DNA of 64,000 bases from the NCBI RefSeq assembly GCF_011765625.1, contig NZ_CP050313.1, forward strand, positions 3,468,501 through 3,532,500, in the 5' to 3' direction. Shown here one piece after another: positions 40,126 to 49,200 of the stretch. Source of the stretch: Shewanella aestuarii. Lineage in GTDB: Bacteria; Pseudomonadota; Gammaproteobacteria; Enterobacterales; Shewanellaceae. The position numbers and the translations under genes were made by a program. Under the pieces are notes generated by a model, which saw only the letters and a program-made list of their open reading frames with translations, made no database searches and was not told the DNA's origin. The stretch's first letter is position 1, and the number at the start of each line of letters is the position of its first letter.

Positions 40126-40868
40126 TTACTGCCAGCGATCAAATCGGCTTAGCACTCGAGAAATAGTAAAGTCTAACGCTTGTGAAATTGTTTGCTGTTG
40201 TGCTTTTTGGCTGATGGTATCAAGTCCTTGAGCTTGATTACTGGCAAATATCACCCAGTTGCCGCCCCCGTTAAACACCCATAAACCGCAGTAAAGTGCT
40301 GCTGAAGGTTGGCCAATAAAGCCTGGTTATTTTTATGCTCTTTCCAGCAGTTCAGTACCAATACCCCATCAGTTTTTAATCCAGCTGCACATTGGGTCAT
40401 AAAGTTTGCAGATAATAACTGCGGATCAACACCTTTTTCACTGTAAATATCAACAAACATAATATCGGTTTTTTTAAAATCTGCCGCCAATAAAAACCGA
40501 TAAGCATCTTGATGGATCAAGGTTAATTTTTTACCCACAGGTAATTGAAAAAATCGCTTAGCAATATGCAGCACTTGCTCACGTAGCTCAACGGCAGTGA
40601 TTTTAATGGCCGCATTATAATGACGTAAGGCATGGACTAAAGCGCCACCACCTAAACCTAAAATAATGACATTTTTAGGTTGTTTCACCATTAACACCGC
40701 TAACATAGCCTGTACATAAGTATGCTGTGGCACGTGGGGAGCAGCCTTATCCATTTTGCTCTGTTCGTCATTATCCCCAAAAGACAACACCCTAAAGTGG
40801 CCATCATCTAGCACAAAAATATCACCAAACTCATCTGCGCCAGTGTGAAGCACTTTATAATCAGACAT
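40126..40868 (-). pseudogene. Spermidine-synthase-like methyltransferase-fold protein, split by a -1 frameshift
   Basis: The frame from 40868 ends at 40251 after GCLTGAATG. One extra G in the run at 40265-40269 restores CLTGGGNWVIFASNQAQGLD and extends the protein to a stop at 40126 (247 residues). The SAM/aminopropyl-donor fold is clear in VIILGLGGGALVHALRHY, ITAVELREQVLHIAKRFF and DIMFVDIYSEKG. Key spermidine-synthase residues of the putrescine site are not obvious, so a true polyamine role is uncertain. It is divergent from the MscS-like gene at 40980. Confidence 0.78.
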
Positions 40869-40979
40869 AAATTCTCAACGGGTTATTTTGCTCATAAATG
40901 TGTGAGCAAAAATGCAATAAAGGCATTATTATACCCGAAATATAGGCACATTAAGCGCGCTCAATAAATAGGATGTTTT

Positions 40980-41525
40980 ATGCTGAATCAAATACTGATG
41001 GTAATCGCATATTTAGGGATATTTTTATTTGCTCAAAGTCAGCTAAAAAAGTGGATTAAAGCCCAAGCAATAAAAAAACAAGTCAATGAAGTCAGAAGCC
41101 GCTTAGTCACAAGACTTATCTCTTACTTAATGTTTTTCATTACCTTATCTGTCATTGCTATTTCACTTGGCTTGGGTTACCAAGAGGTGTCGTTATTTGT
41201 TTCATCTGCTTTTGCGGTACTGGGTGTGGCGCTATTTGCGCAATGGTCAATTTTAAGCAATATCACGGCCGGCGTGTTGATCTTTTTTGTGTTTCCTTAT
41301 CGGATTGGCGATCGCATCAAAATAGTGGATAAAGATGAAGATATGAGCGGAGTGATTGTTGAAATCAGCTTGTTTCACATTTTAATTAAACGCGATAGCG
41401 GTGATTTAATGACTTACCCCAACAGTCTAATGCTGCAAAAAGGGGTGATAAAACTGCCCGATCAAAAAGCAATGACAACCAAGAAAAACACCAACAAAAG
41501 GGTGATCCCTAAACGTAATCATTAA
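40980..41525 (+). CDS. Small mechanosensitive channel (MscS family)
   Basis: 181 residues. Three hydrophobic segments lie at about 4-20, 45-68 and 72-105. The pore helix and following beta domain are recognisable in SSAFAVLGVALFAQWSILSNITAGVLIFFVFPYRIGDRI (MscS TM3 pattern) and the strand DMSGVIVEISLFHILIKRDSGDLMTYPNSLML. The MscS C-terminal vestibule domain is truncated: only the SH3-like beta part is present, then a basic tail. A small, perhaps minimal, osmotic-safety channel is the likely role. The start is ATG, with AGGATG just upstream. Confidence 0.85.
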   Translation: MLNQILMVIAYLGIFLFAQSQLKKWIKAQAIKKQVNEVRSRLVTRLISYLMFFITLSVIAISLGLGYQEVSLFVSSAFAVLGVALFAQWSILSNITAGVLIFFVFPYRIGDRIKIVDKDEDMSGVIVEISLFHILIKRDSGDLMTYPNSLMLQKGVIKLPDQKAMTTKKNTNKRVIPKRNH

Positions 41526-41547
41526 ATAAAATGATTAACGCTGACAC

Positions 41548-41581
41548 CGCATTAAGGCACGAATATTTGCGCCTTAATGCG
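41548..41581. terminator. Hairpin between convergent genes
   Basis: 11-bp stem (CGCATTAAGGC and its complement) around an 11-base loop, between the ends of the MscS-like and dienelactone hydrolase genes. It lacks a strong T-tract, so terminator function is a guess. Confidence 0.5.
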
Positions 41582-41619
41582 AGTAGCCGTTACATGCGCA
41601 CAAATAATTAACGGCTTAA

Positions 41620-42357
41620 TCAGTTTAATACTCGCTGAAAAAACGCCACCGCTTGCAAGTACATTTGTAGCGCGAGAGCTGGATCGTATCTATCTCCTTC
41701 ATCGCGCATAAAGGCATGCTGGGCATTCACTTCTAACCAACTAAAATTAGCACTCACTTTTTCAAGTTGTTGATAAACCAACTTACGCCCTTCACTAGAC
41801 ACATGAGGGTCTTGTTTACCAAACACCATTACTAATTCACCTTTAATATCACCAGCACGGCTTAATGAGTCATTATTAGTTTGGCAAGGCAAAGTATTTG
41901 AATGAATGTCTGTTGCATATAAGCAAAAAGCGCCTTTAATATCTGGGTTTAGTGCGGCTCTAAAGGCAAGGTGTCCACCAATACACACCCCCATGGCTCC
42001 CACTCGATCGCTGCAATAGGTTTGCGAACGGGCAAAATCAATTAACGCTTGAGTGTCTGTGTCATGCTGTTCTAAAGGCTTAGTAAATTTATCTTGGTTG
42101 CCCTTGTCTTTGCCTGCATCATCGTACGCCAACACTGTGCCAATTGGGTTTAACTCATGAAAAACCTCTGGCACTAATACAACAAAACCGTGCCCAGCAA
42201 GTATTGCTGCAGCCCTTGCAATTGGAGCGGTTAGTTGGAAAATTTCTGAATAAAAAATCACGCTGGCAAACTGACCGGCTTGGTCTGGACGATAAACCGT
42301 GGTGCGCATTAAACCTGAAGGGGTGGCGATGTCGTGAACTTCCTGTGTGATAATCAT
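41620..42357 (-). CDS. Dienelactone hydrolase family protein
   Basis: 245-residue alpha/beta hydrolase. The nucleophile is Cys in GAMGVCIGGHLAFRAA (G-x-C-x-G), as in dienelactone hydrolases rather than Ser esterases. The catalytic His is probably in VNAQHAFMRDEGDRYDP, and the Asp is expected in the KQDPHVSSEGRK block. The actual substrate is unknown; many marine bacteria carry such enzymes outside any aromatic-degradation operon. It lies 66 bases downstream of ldhA, same strand, with the ldhA terminator between them. Confidence 0.87.
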   Translation of the reverse strand: MIITQEVHDIATPSGLMRTTVYRPDQAGQFASVIFYSEIFQLTAPIARAAAILAGHGFVVLVPEVFHELNPIGTVLAYDDAGKDKGNQDKFTKPLEQHDTDTQALIDFARSQTYCSDRVGAMGVCIGGHLAFRAALNPDIKGAFCLYATDIHSNTLPCQTNNDSLSRAGDIKGELVMVFGKQDPHVSSEGRKLVYQQLEKVSANFSWLEVNAQHAFMRDEGDRYDPALALQMYLQAVAFFQRVLN

Positions 42358-42372
42358 ATTGCCTCGAAAAAA

Positions 42373-42394
42373 ATTGGAGCCCTAAGGCTCCAAT
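42373..42394 (-). terminator. Rho-independent terminator after ldhA
   Basis: 9-bp stem (ATTGGAGCC and its complement) with loop CTAA. On the minus strand it is followed by a run of seven T. It separates ldhA from the hydrolase gene. Confidence 0.9.
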
Positions 42395-42423
42395 CTAACA
42401 AGTATTGCGATAAGTTTAAATCT

Positions 42424-43413
42424 TTAGCAAAGCTCGTTGCCAGATTTCTCGCCTGACAATATGGCTTGTACATTGGTTAATGTGGTTAACGCAATGGCAT
42501 TGAGCGCTTCTTGAGTTAAAAACGCTTGATGACCCGTAAAAATCACATTATGGCAAGCCGATAAACGACGGAACACATCGTCTTGAATGATTTCGCTGGA
42601 TTTATCTTCAAAGAACAGGCCTTTTTCGTTCTCATACACGTCTAGGCCTAATGACCCCAACTGGCCTTCTTTTAAGGCTTCCATTGCATCAATGGCATTT
42701 AATAATCCACCACGACTGGTATTAATCACCATCACACCGGGCTTCATTTGATTAAAGCTGTCTTTGTTTAATAAATGATGATTTTCAGCGGTTAATGGAC
42801 AATGCAAGCTGATAATATCACTGTCTCTATAGATAGTAGGTAGATCAACATAGTCTATTCCAAGCTCGATAACCGCTGGATTTGGATATGGGTCAAAAGC
42901 CAACACCTTACAACCAAAGCCTTGTAAAATTTTAATAGTCGCTAAACCAATTTTACCTGTGCCAATTACCCCAACGGTTTTCCCAAACATGTTAAAACCT
43001 ACTAATCCAGCAAGGGCAAAGTTTGCATCACGGGTGCGTTGATAAGCTTTGTGAATTTTGCGGTTTAAGGTCAGCATCAGTGCCACAGTGTGCTCAGCCA
43101 CAGATTCAGGTGAGTAAGCGGGTACATTAACCACTTCCATGCCTAATTTTTTAGCCGCAACCAAATCAACATTGTTAAAACCAGCACAACGCATGGCGAT
43201 AATTTTTGTACCGCCTTTTGCTAACTCAACTAACACTTCTTCACATAATGAATCATTCACAAATGCACAAACCACTTCATAACCTTCGGCTAATTTGACG
43301 TTTTGCATGCATAAGCGGTAATCGAAGTATTCTATTTCAGCGCCAAAGGCTTCATTGGTGCGATTAAAATGACGAATGTCGTACGGTTTTGCGCTAAAAA
43401 ATCCAATTCTCAT
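42424..43413 (-). CDS. ldhA: D-lactate dehydrogenase, fermentative (LdhA-type)
   Basis: NADH-dependent enzyme converting pyruvate to D-lactate. The 329 residues match LdhA. The Rossmann motif is VGVIGTGKIG, with the family signature around TSRGGLLNAIDAMEAL (Arg) and the catalytic His in FTGHQAFLT. The N-terminus MRIGFFSAKPYDIRHFN is typical of LdhA rather than other 2-hydroxyacid dehydrogenases. A terminator follows. The upstream region holds the MITE-like element, about 220 bases from the start codon. Confidence 0.92.
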   Translation of the reverse strand: MRIGFFSAKPYDIRHFNRTNEAFGAEIEYFDYRLCMQNVKLAEGYEVVCAFVNDSLCEEVLVELAKGGTKIIAMRCAGFNNVDLVAAKKLGMEVVNVPAYSPESVAEHTVALMLTLNRKIHKAYQRTRDANFALAGLVGFNMFGKTVGVIGTGKIGLATIKILQGFGCKVLAFDPYPNPAVIELGIDYVDLPTIYRDSDIISLHCPLTAENHHLLNKDSFNQMKPGVMVINTSRGGLLNAIDAMEALKEGQLGSLGLDVYENEKGLFFEDKSSEIIQDDVFRRLSACHNVIFTGHQAFLTQEALNAIALTTLTNVQAILSGEKSGNELC

Positions 43414-43930
43414 AACATTTCCATCTTTATAAAGGCCCTACCATCAACCATTAATATGGCGTAGCGAGCAAAATCAAACTTAACTGCAGTGTAATTCAAT
43501 AGGGTGAATTTGTCGTTAACTGTCGAATTGAGGCTTGATGAACTGTGATCAGCATTGTTATTTGATAACCATATGAGTTTTGAGCACAAAAATAGCTTAA
43601 ATGTTTGCTGTTTATCAGGAATGATATTGATATACCCAAACAACCTCAAGATGCGAGTTCAGCCAGAATTGATTGGCTTTCAGGCGCGGCGCTGATTTGA
43701 TACATAGTTGCTCTACGTTGATAATCAGCAACAAAGCATGAAAGCCAATCAAACTCGCCCTTTGGGAACCACTCATTACGTCCATTTCTTTGTTGAAAAG
43801 CCTAGAAAGGGAACGCCATTACGTCGACTTTTCGCCTAGAACTGAACGTAATGAGAGGCTCTGCACTTTGCATATTGAGTTTGCTTGGGTATAACATCAA
43901 CAAACGCACTGTTTATCTTGATTGGTTTAT
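43414..43930. other. 517-bp spacer between divergent ldhA and the small membrane protein gene
   Basis: The stretch 43414-43630 is ordinary AT-rich sequence and should hold the ldhA promoter. The remainder is occupied by the MITE-like element. No FNR-type box was recognised for ldhA. Confidence 0.5.
43631..43893. mobile_element. MITE-like non-coding element with imperfect terminal inverted repeats
   Basis: Left terminus (43631-43654) and right terminus (43870-43893) form inverted repeats matching at 21 of 24 bases, opening TATACCCAAnCAAnCTCAA. Inside, TTGATTGGCTTTC (43669-43681) pairs exactly with GAAAGCCAATCAA (43740-43752), flanked by GCGAGTT and AACTCGC. A second hairpin pairs CTCATTACGT (43772-43781) with ACGTAATGAG (43846-43855). 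There is no coding capacity. This is the plan of a miniature inverted-repeat element. Target duplications are not evident beyond a possible TA. Confidence 0.72.
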
Positions 43931-44356
43931 ATGAAAAAGAGTCACGATGGTTCACAGCCTTTATCCGAAAAACGTTTCTGGTTTGAGCGTTTAACCAAAA
44001 CCAGCTTACGAGCGCTGCATATTATTGGCGTGGTGGGCGCAGGAGGTGGCATTTTATTGCACATCGATAAAAGTCAGTGGTTAACCTATTGGGTCATTAC
44101 CATGTCGTCTGGGCTATTATTAATGCTATGGGAAATGGTACGAGATTGGCGTTGGCTGATCCAATTAAAAGGTGTGTTAACTGTCGCTAAATTAGCTCTG
44201 GTCGGTTTGCTTGTGCCCTTGGCTCACTGGCAGGTAGAGATAATTATCTGTTTAATTGCACTGTCAGTGATAGTGTCACATGGTCCGGCAGGTCTGAGGC
44301 ATTATTCTATCGTGCATCGTAAAGTGATCCATGGTAAAAAAGAGATTAAAGGTTAA
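43931..44356 (+). CDS. Small multispanning membrane protein, unknown
   Basis: 141 residues with about four hydrophobic segments (about residues 28-45, 52-68, 82-98, 104-121), and a basic C-terminus (HYSIVHRKVIHGKKEIKG). The ATG at 43931 was chosen over an in-frame TTG at 43922; neither has a strong ribosome site. A second small membrane gene begins 19 bases after its stop. Several His residues (HIIGVVG, LLHIDK, GLRHYS) sit at membrane boundaries, which could suggest a cofactor or metal, but this is speculation. I do not recognise a family. Confidence 0.65.
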   Translation: MKKSHDGSQPLSEKRFWFERLTKTSLRALHIIGVVGAGGGILLHIDKSQWLTYWVITMSSGLLLMLWEMVRDWRWLIQLKGVLTVAKLALVGLLVPLAHWQVEIIICLIALSVIVSHGPAGLRHYSIVHRKVIHGKKEIKG

Positions 44357-44375
44357 TCTAAAAACAGGACACAGG

Positions 44376-44666
44376 ATGTTCCCTTATCCAGATCAATACC
44401 GCACAGCAACGCCGCCAATTGCCACTGTCTTTATGGTGTTTTGGGCATTACTAAGCCATAGCATTTTTGCAGATGCCAGTCCTTTTGCGCTTTACCCACT
44501 CTTCTTGCTTTTCCCGTTAGTGATAATGAGCCATGGCTATTTAATATGGCAAGCACCAGGCATGAGCCGTCTTGATCAATGCTTTTATGCCTTAGTGCAT
44601 ATCCCCTTAGCCTTTGTGGTTTGGACCTTCACTATCATGCATGTCAATGGCAATGCATTTTCTTAA
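44376..44666 (+). CDS. Small membrane protein, unknown, paired with the preceding gene
   Basis: 96 residues. Three hydrophobic segments (about 16-35, 36-55, 70-90) with aromatic and His residues (SHGYLIW, VHIPLAFVVW, TIMHVNG). Starts at ATG 44376 with AGGA eight bases upstream. The 19-base gap to the preceding gene suggests cotranscription. No family recognised. Confidence 0.62.
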   Translation: MFPYPDQYRTATPPIATVFMVFWALLSHSIFADASPFALYPLFLLFPLVIMSHGYLIWQAPGMSRLDQCFYALVHIPLAFVVWTFTIMHVNGNAFS

Positions 44667-44749
44667 CCACATAAAAAATCCAGTCATAGTACTTGTGCTA
44701 AATAATCACAATCAGTATCTTAGCCGCCCCAATGCTTTTGAGAGTTCCC

Positions 44750-45427
44750 ATGGCTGACTTTATCTACAATCCCCCCACCGATCCTTGGTTAGACATTATC
44801 CATCAAGATAAAGACATTATTGTCATCAATAAGCCTTCTGGCTTGTTGTCAGTTCCTGGCCGCGAACCACAATACCATGACAGCATTTTTAGCCGAGTAT
44901 TAGCTGAGCATCCTAACTCACAGATTGTGCATCGCTTAGATATGGCGACATCTGGAGTGATGGTGTTAGCGTTGAGGAAAAATGCAGAGCGGGAGTTAAA
45001 GCGTCAGTTTCGCGAACGTGAAACCCACAAAGTGTATTATGCGCGAGTGGCGGGTCATGTGAGCCAATCTGTTACTGAGGTGAATCTGCCACTTATTTGT
45101 GATTGGCCAAATCGTCCTAAACAAAAAGTTGACCATCAACTTGGAAAACCTTCAACCACCTTAGTTGAAGTTGTAAGTTATGCTAAGCGTTCTACCTTAG
45201 TAAAACTCACCCCTATCAGTGGACGTTCGCATCAATTACGGGTGCATATGATGGCCTTAGGCCACCCCATTTTAGGTGATGGGTTTTACGCAGACCCACT
45301 CGCGAAAAGCCTAGCATCACGGTTGCTGTTACATGCCTCTGAGTTATCGATTAAGCATCCCTATTCGCATACCCCAATGCACTTTATCGCGCAGGCACCA
45401 TTTATTCTGCCAGAGAATAACCAATAA
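44750..45427 (+). CDS. rluA: Dual-specificity RNA pseudouridine synthase RluA
   Basis: 225 residues closely matching E. coli RluA, which modifies U746 of 23S rRNA and U32 of some tRNAs. The catalytic Asp lies in HRLDMATSGV. The blocks INKPSGLLSVPGR, LKRQFRERE, LICDWPNRPKQKV, PISGRSHQLRVHM and LGHPILGDGFYA are conserved. The start MADFIYNPP was chosen because GAGAG lies about six bases upstream; an ATG six codons earlier has less support. No S4 domain is present, as expected for RluA. Confidence 0.93.
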   Translation: MADFIYNPPTDPWLDIIHQDKDIIVINKPSGLLSVPGREPQYHDSIFSRVLAEHPNSQIVHRLDMATSGVMVLALRKNAERELKRQFRERETHKVYYARVAGHVSQSVTEVNLPLICDWPNRPKQKVDHQLGKPSTTLVEVVSYAKRSTLVKLTPISGRSHQLRVHMMALGHPILGDGFYADPLAKSLASRLLLHASELSIKHPYSHTPMHFIAQAPFILPENNQ

Positions 45428-45550
45428 CCTGGCCACTAACATAGTTTTTAGGGAGGTTAATTATTACTAAATAAATTGCTTTTTATATAGTAATTATTCA
45501 TCAATAATCGTAAATTAATCTTCATTCAAACAAAAAGTGAGTTAAACGCT

Positions 45551-46012
45551 GTGGATAGTTCATTTCAACGTGATCAATTAGACAACCAAATTTTATCCGC
45601 TTTAATGGAAGATGCCAGAACACCATTTGCTGAACTAGCTAAGCGATTTAGCGTGAGTGCTGGCACAATTCACGTACGAGTTGAAAAAATGAAGCAAGCA
45701 GGCATTATTACCGGTGCGCAAATTACCGTTAATCCAAAAGCCTTGGGTTACGATGTATGCTGTTTTATTGGCATCAACCTTAAAAGTGCCGGCGATTACC
45801 CTGCTGCCATCAATAAATTAAACGCGCTTGATGAAGTGGTTGAAGCCTATTACACCACGGGCAACTACAGCATATTTGTTAAAGTTATGTGTCAATCAAT
45901 CGATGGCTTACAGCATGTGTTAATTAACAAAATTCAATCTATTGATGAAATTCAATCAACTGAAACCTTGATTAGCTTACAAAACCCTATTGTACGGGCT
46001 GTGAAGCCATAG
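45551..46012 (+). CDS. asnC: AsnC transcriptional regulator (Lrp/AsnC family)
   Basis: 153 residues, very close in pattern to E. coli AsnC. The helix-turn-helix is at about residues 20-50 (ARTPFAELAKRFSVSAGTIHVRVEKMKQAG). The RAM ligand domain (about 70-145) includes GYDVCCFIGINLKSAGDYP, EAYYTTGNYSIF and LINKIQSIDEIQSTETLI. AsnC senses asparagine and controls asnA in E. coli; no asparagine synthetase gene is beside it here. The start is GTG with a weak ribosome site. Confidence 0.92.
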   Translation: MDSSFQRDQLDNQILSALMEDARTPFAELAKRFSVSAGTIHVRVEKMKQAGIITGAQITVNPKALGYDVCCFIGINLKSAGDYPAAINKLNALDEVVEAYYTTGNYSIFVKVMCQSIDGLQHVLINKIQSIDEIQSTETLISLQNPIVRAVKP

Positions 46013-46117
46013 TTCAGACACGGCTACCGACATCAAAACAGCACAAAATACCGTATAATTTAAAAGAATAGTTTTTTCCTATTTCACATTACATTTGTTA
46101 TCGAGTTGTGATAAAAG

Positions 46118-46151
46118 TGTACTCAGCGTATTAAACAATGCGCTGAGTACA
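46118..46151 (+). terminator. Hairpin downstream of asnC
   Basis: 11-bp perfect stem (TGTACTCAGCG and its complement) around a 12-base loop, 106 bases past the asnC stop and 102 before the M36 start. No T-run follows, so it could be an operator-like palindrome instead. Confidence 0.45.
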
Positions 46152-46252
46152 TTATAAGAATATTCCAATTCCACCCCGTTCGGCTTATCTAATTTAGTGT
46201 GTTTATTAAATTAAATTCCGGTTATGAGGGTGTTTTAAACAAGGAAGAAGTT

Positions 46253-49200
46253 GTGAAGACAAAACTATCACTCGCTATCTCAGCGGCGCTTTTATCAGGC
46301 GCTACCCTTTCAACCATGTCGTTCAGTGCATTGAGCGCTGATCTTACACAAGCCCCCAACTATAAATCATTTGATAAAGCTCAACTGGCTAAAAAATATA
46401 ACAGCCTTGAAAATGTTGCGACCAAAAGCGGCATGAGAAATCAGTTTGACGCTGAGCTGGGTAAAACGACTTTTCAATGGGCAGGAACTAACCACGCAAA
46501 ACCTAATTTAGGCGCGATAAAATCTGATCAAAAAGTGGCTTATGCTGCTGATTTTTATCTGTCTAAATTAACCGGGTTTTCATCAGCTAAACGTGGCTTA
46601 ACACAAGCTGTATTAGCCAACACTCACGACATGGGTCGCGGCCCTATTATTGCTAAATACAAGCAAGCCATTGCTGGTGTTGAAGTATTTAATCGTGAAT
46701 ATAATATTATGATGGACAGAGAGTTAAATCTGGTCGCATCTTCTGGTTACTTCACATCCACAAATAGCGATAAATCAATTTCTGCCGCTTTTAAAGATAT
46801 TGATGCCGCATTTGGCGATGCTTCAAATTCAGTCAGCACCGCATTCAAAGCGATGGGTGGCAACAAAAGTGCCATTACCATTGCCCCTAAGTCTACTAAA
46901 GGCCAGTATGAAACATTTGCGGTGACCAACACAGGTACCGATAAAGTGTTAGTAGGCGAACCTCGCGCCAAGAAAGTGTTTTTTGAACATAAAAACAAGT
47001 TGGTAGCTGCCCACTATGTTGAAATTGAAACCGGTTCTTTAGATTCTCAAGATTCGGAATACTATAGCTACGTCATTTCCGCTAAAACTGGCGAAATCTT
47101 ATTTAAAAACAATCTAACCAGCCATGCAGCTGAGTTTGACTACCGTGTTTACGCTGATGCCGATGGTAAGCCATGGGATAGCCCACATGGCAACGTCATG
47201 CCAGCACCAGAAGGCAGCGATGTCGATGCTTATCTAACTGCACCTTATTTAGATGCACCATTGGTTGGCTTAAGTCATGGACCAATTAGCACGATGGACC
47301 CTTGGTTAGCAGACGATGCAACCACAACCTCGGGTAACAACGTGAATGCTTATGTTGATGCTGTTGCTCCTCAGGGCTTCACCAATGGCGATTACCAAGC
47401 AGAGATCACCAGCGCTAACACATTTGATTATGTATACAATGTCAATGAGCCTGAATATTCGATAAATAACCGCAAAGCCGCTATTGTCAACTTGTTCTAC
47501 ATGAACAACTATTTACACAATGATTATTATGATCATGGTTTTGATGAGGCAGCAGGTAACGCCCAAGCATTTAACTACGACCGTGGTGGTGTTGAGGGTG
47601 ACCCATTAAATGTAGAGGTACAAGACAACTCTGGATTTAATAATGCCAACATGTCGACCCCAGCCGACGGTGCCTCACCTCGCATGCAAATGTACTTATG
47701 GGAAACCACTCAAGCTGAAAATGGCGTTGATTATGGTTTAACCATCACTTCACACGCAGATATCGGTTTATTAGACGTTGTCCAATTTGCCAGCTTTGGT
47801 GCAGATGTTTATGATATTTCTGGTGATTTAGTCCGCATTGACGATGGTGTAGCCCCTGTCACCAATGGTTGTGAACCCGCAATGAATGGTGCTGAGCTCG
47901 CCGGTAAAATTGCCATTATTGACCGTGGTGCATGTAACTTCACTGCCAAAGTGAAACATGCTCAAGATGTTGGTGCGATTGCGGTTATTATCGCCAATAA
48001 CAATGATGATGGTACCCCAGCCCCTATGGGTGGAGCTGACGATACAGTCACTATCCCAAGCATGGGGATTAACTTTAGTGACGGTGCAGCGATTTATGCA
48101 TTACTCGATGCTAATGAAACCGTCTCTATTGATATGTTTAAGAATGATCTTACTCGCAAGTTTAAAGACAGCTCTTGGGATAACGCCATTGTTGCCCACG
48201 AATGGGGACACTACATCAGTAACCGTTTAGTAGGTAATGGCTCTGGTTTAAGCAGCAACCAAGCACGCTCTATGGGTGAAGGCTTCGGTGACTTCCACGC
48301 ACTATTATTTGGCTCAGATGCTGCAGATAATTTAGTTGTTGGTAACGAAAATTACGCCGGAGGTTACGGTGATACCACTTATGTAGCCAGCTTTGTGACA
48401 GGTATCCGTGCATACCCTTACTCAACCAATATGGACATTAACCCATCTACATTTGCTTATGTAGGAGCTAACCCTCAAGTTCATGCTTCTGGTTCTGTTT
48501 ATGCTGCCATGTTATGGGATGCATTTATCGGTTTAGTTAACGATGAACGCCACACCTTCGACGAAGCTAAGAGCCTAATGAAAGACTACTTAGTGGCCGG
48601 TTATAAAATGATGCCAATGGCACCAACCTTTACAGAAGGCCGTGATGCACTGCTTGCTGCAGCTTATGCAAATGACGTTGAAGACTACAAGGTCATCTTA
48701 GGTGCATTTGCTCGCCGCGGTATGGGCTTAGGCGCACAATCACCAAGTCGTTTCTCAACAGACCATGCTGGTGTTGTCGAGTCTTATGAAACCGAACTTT
48801 CTGCTTTCTCAGTAACAGCGCATGACATGAATGCCAACTATGAAGGCTTAATGTCTGGTTACTGTTCAAAAGATAGCATTATCGATAAAGGTGAGACCGG
48901 CACTGTTAGCTTTACCATCCAAAATAATGGCAGTGAAGCACTAAGTGGCTTAACTGGACAAGTTGTTGTTGAAAGCGATCACGATGTTACCTTTGCTAAC
49001 GATGGCAAAGTCAGCTTTGGCGAATTAGCGCTATTTGGCACGGCAACCAGCGCCCCTGTCGAATTCACCCTAAATGATGCAGGCACTGGGGATGAACTCG
49101 TCCTTAAATTTGTTGCTGATGAAATGGATGGCGTTGAAACGGCAGAATACATGCTTTCAACAATCGTTAACGTCGACTTTGAAGAGCGTGAGTTAACGGG

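Noticed and set aside
43410-43649. 79-codon minus-strand frame upstream of ldhA
   Set aside because: Its start lies inside the left terminal repeat of the MITE-like element and its composition looks non-coding.
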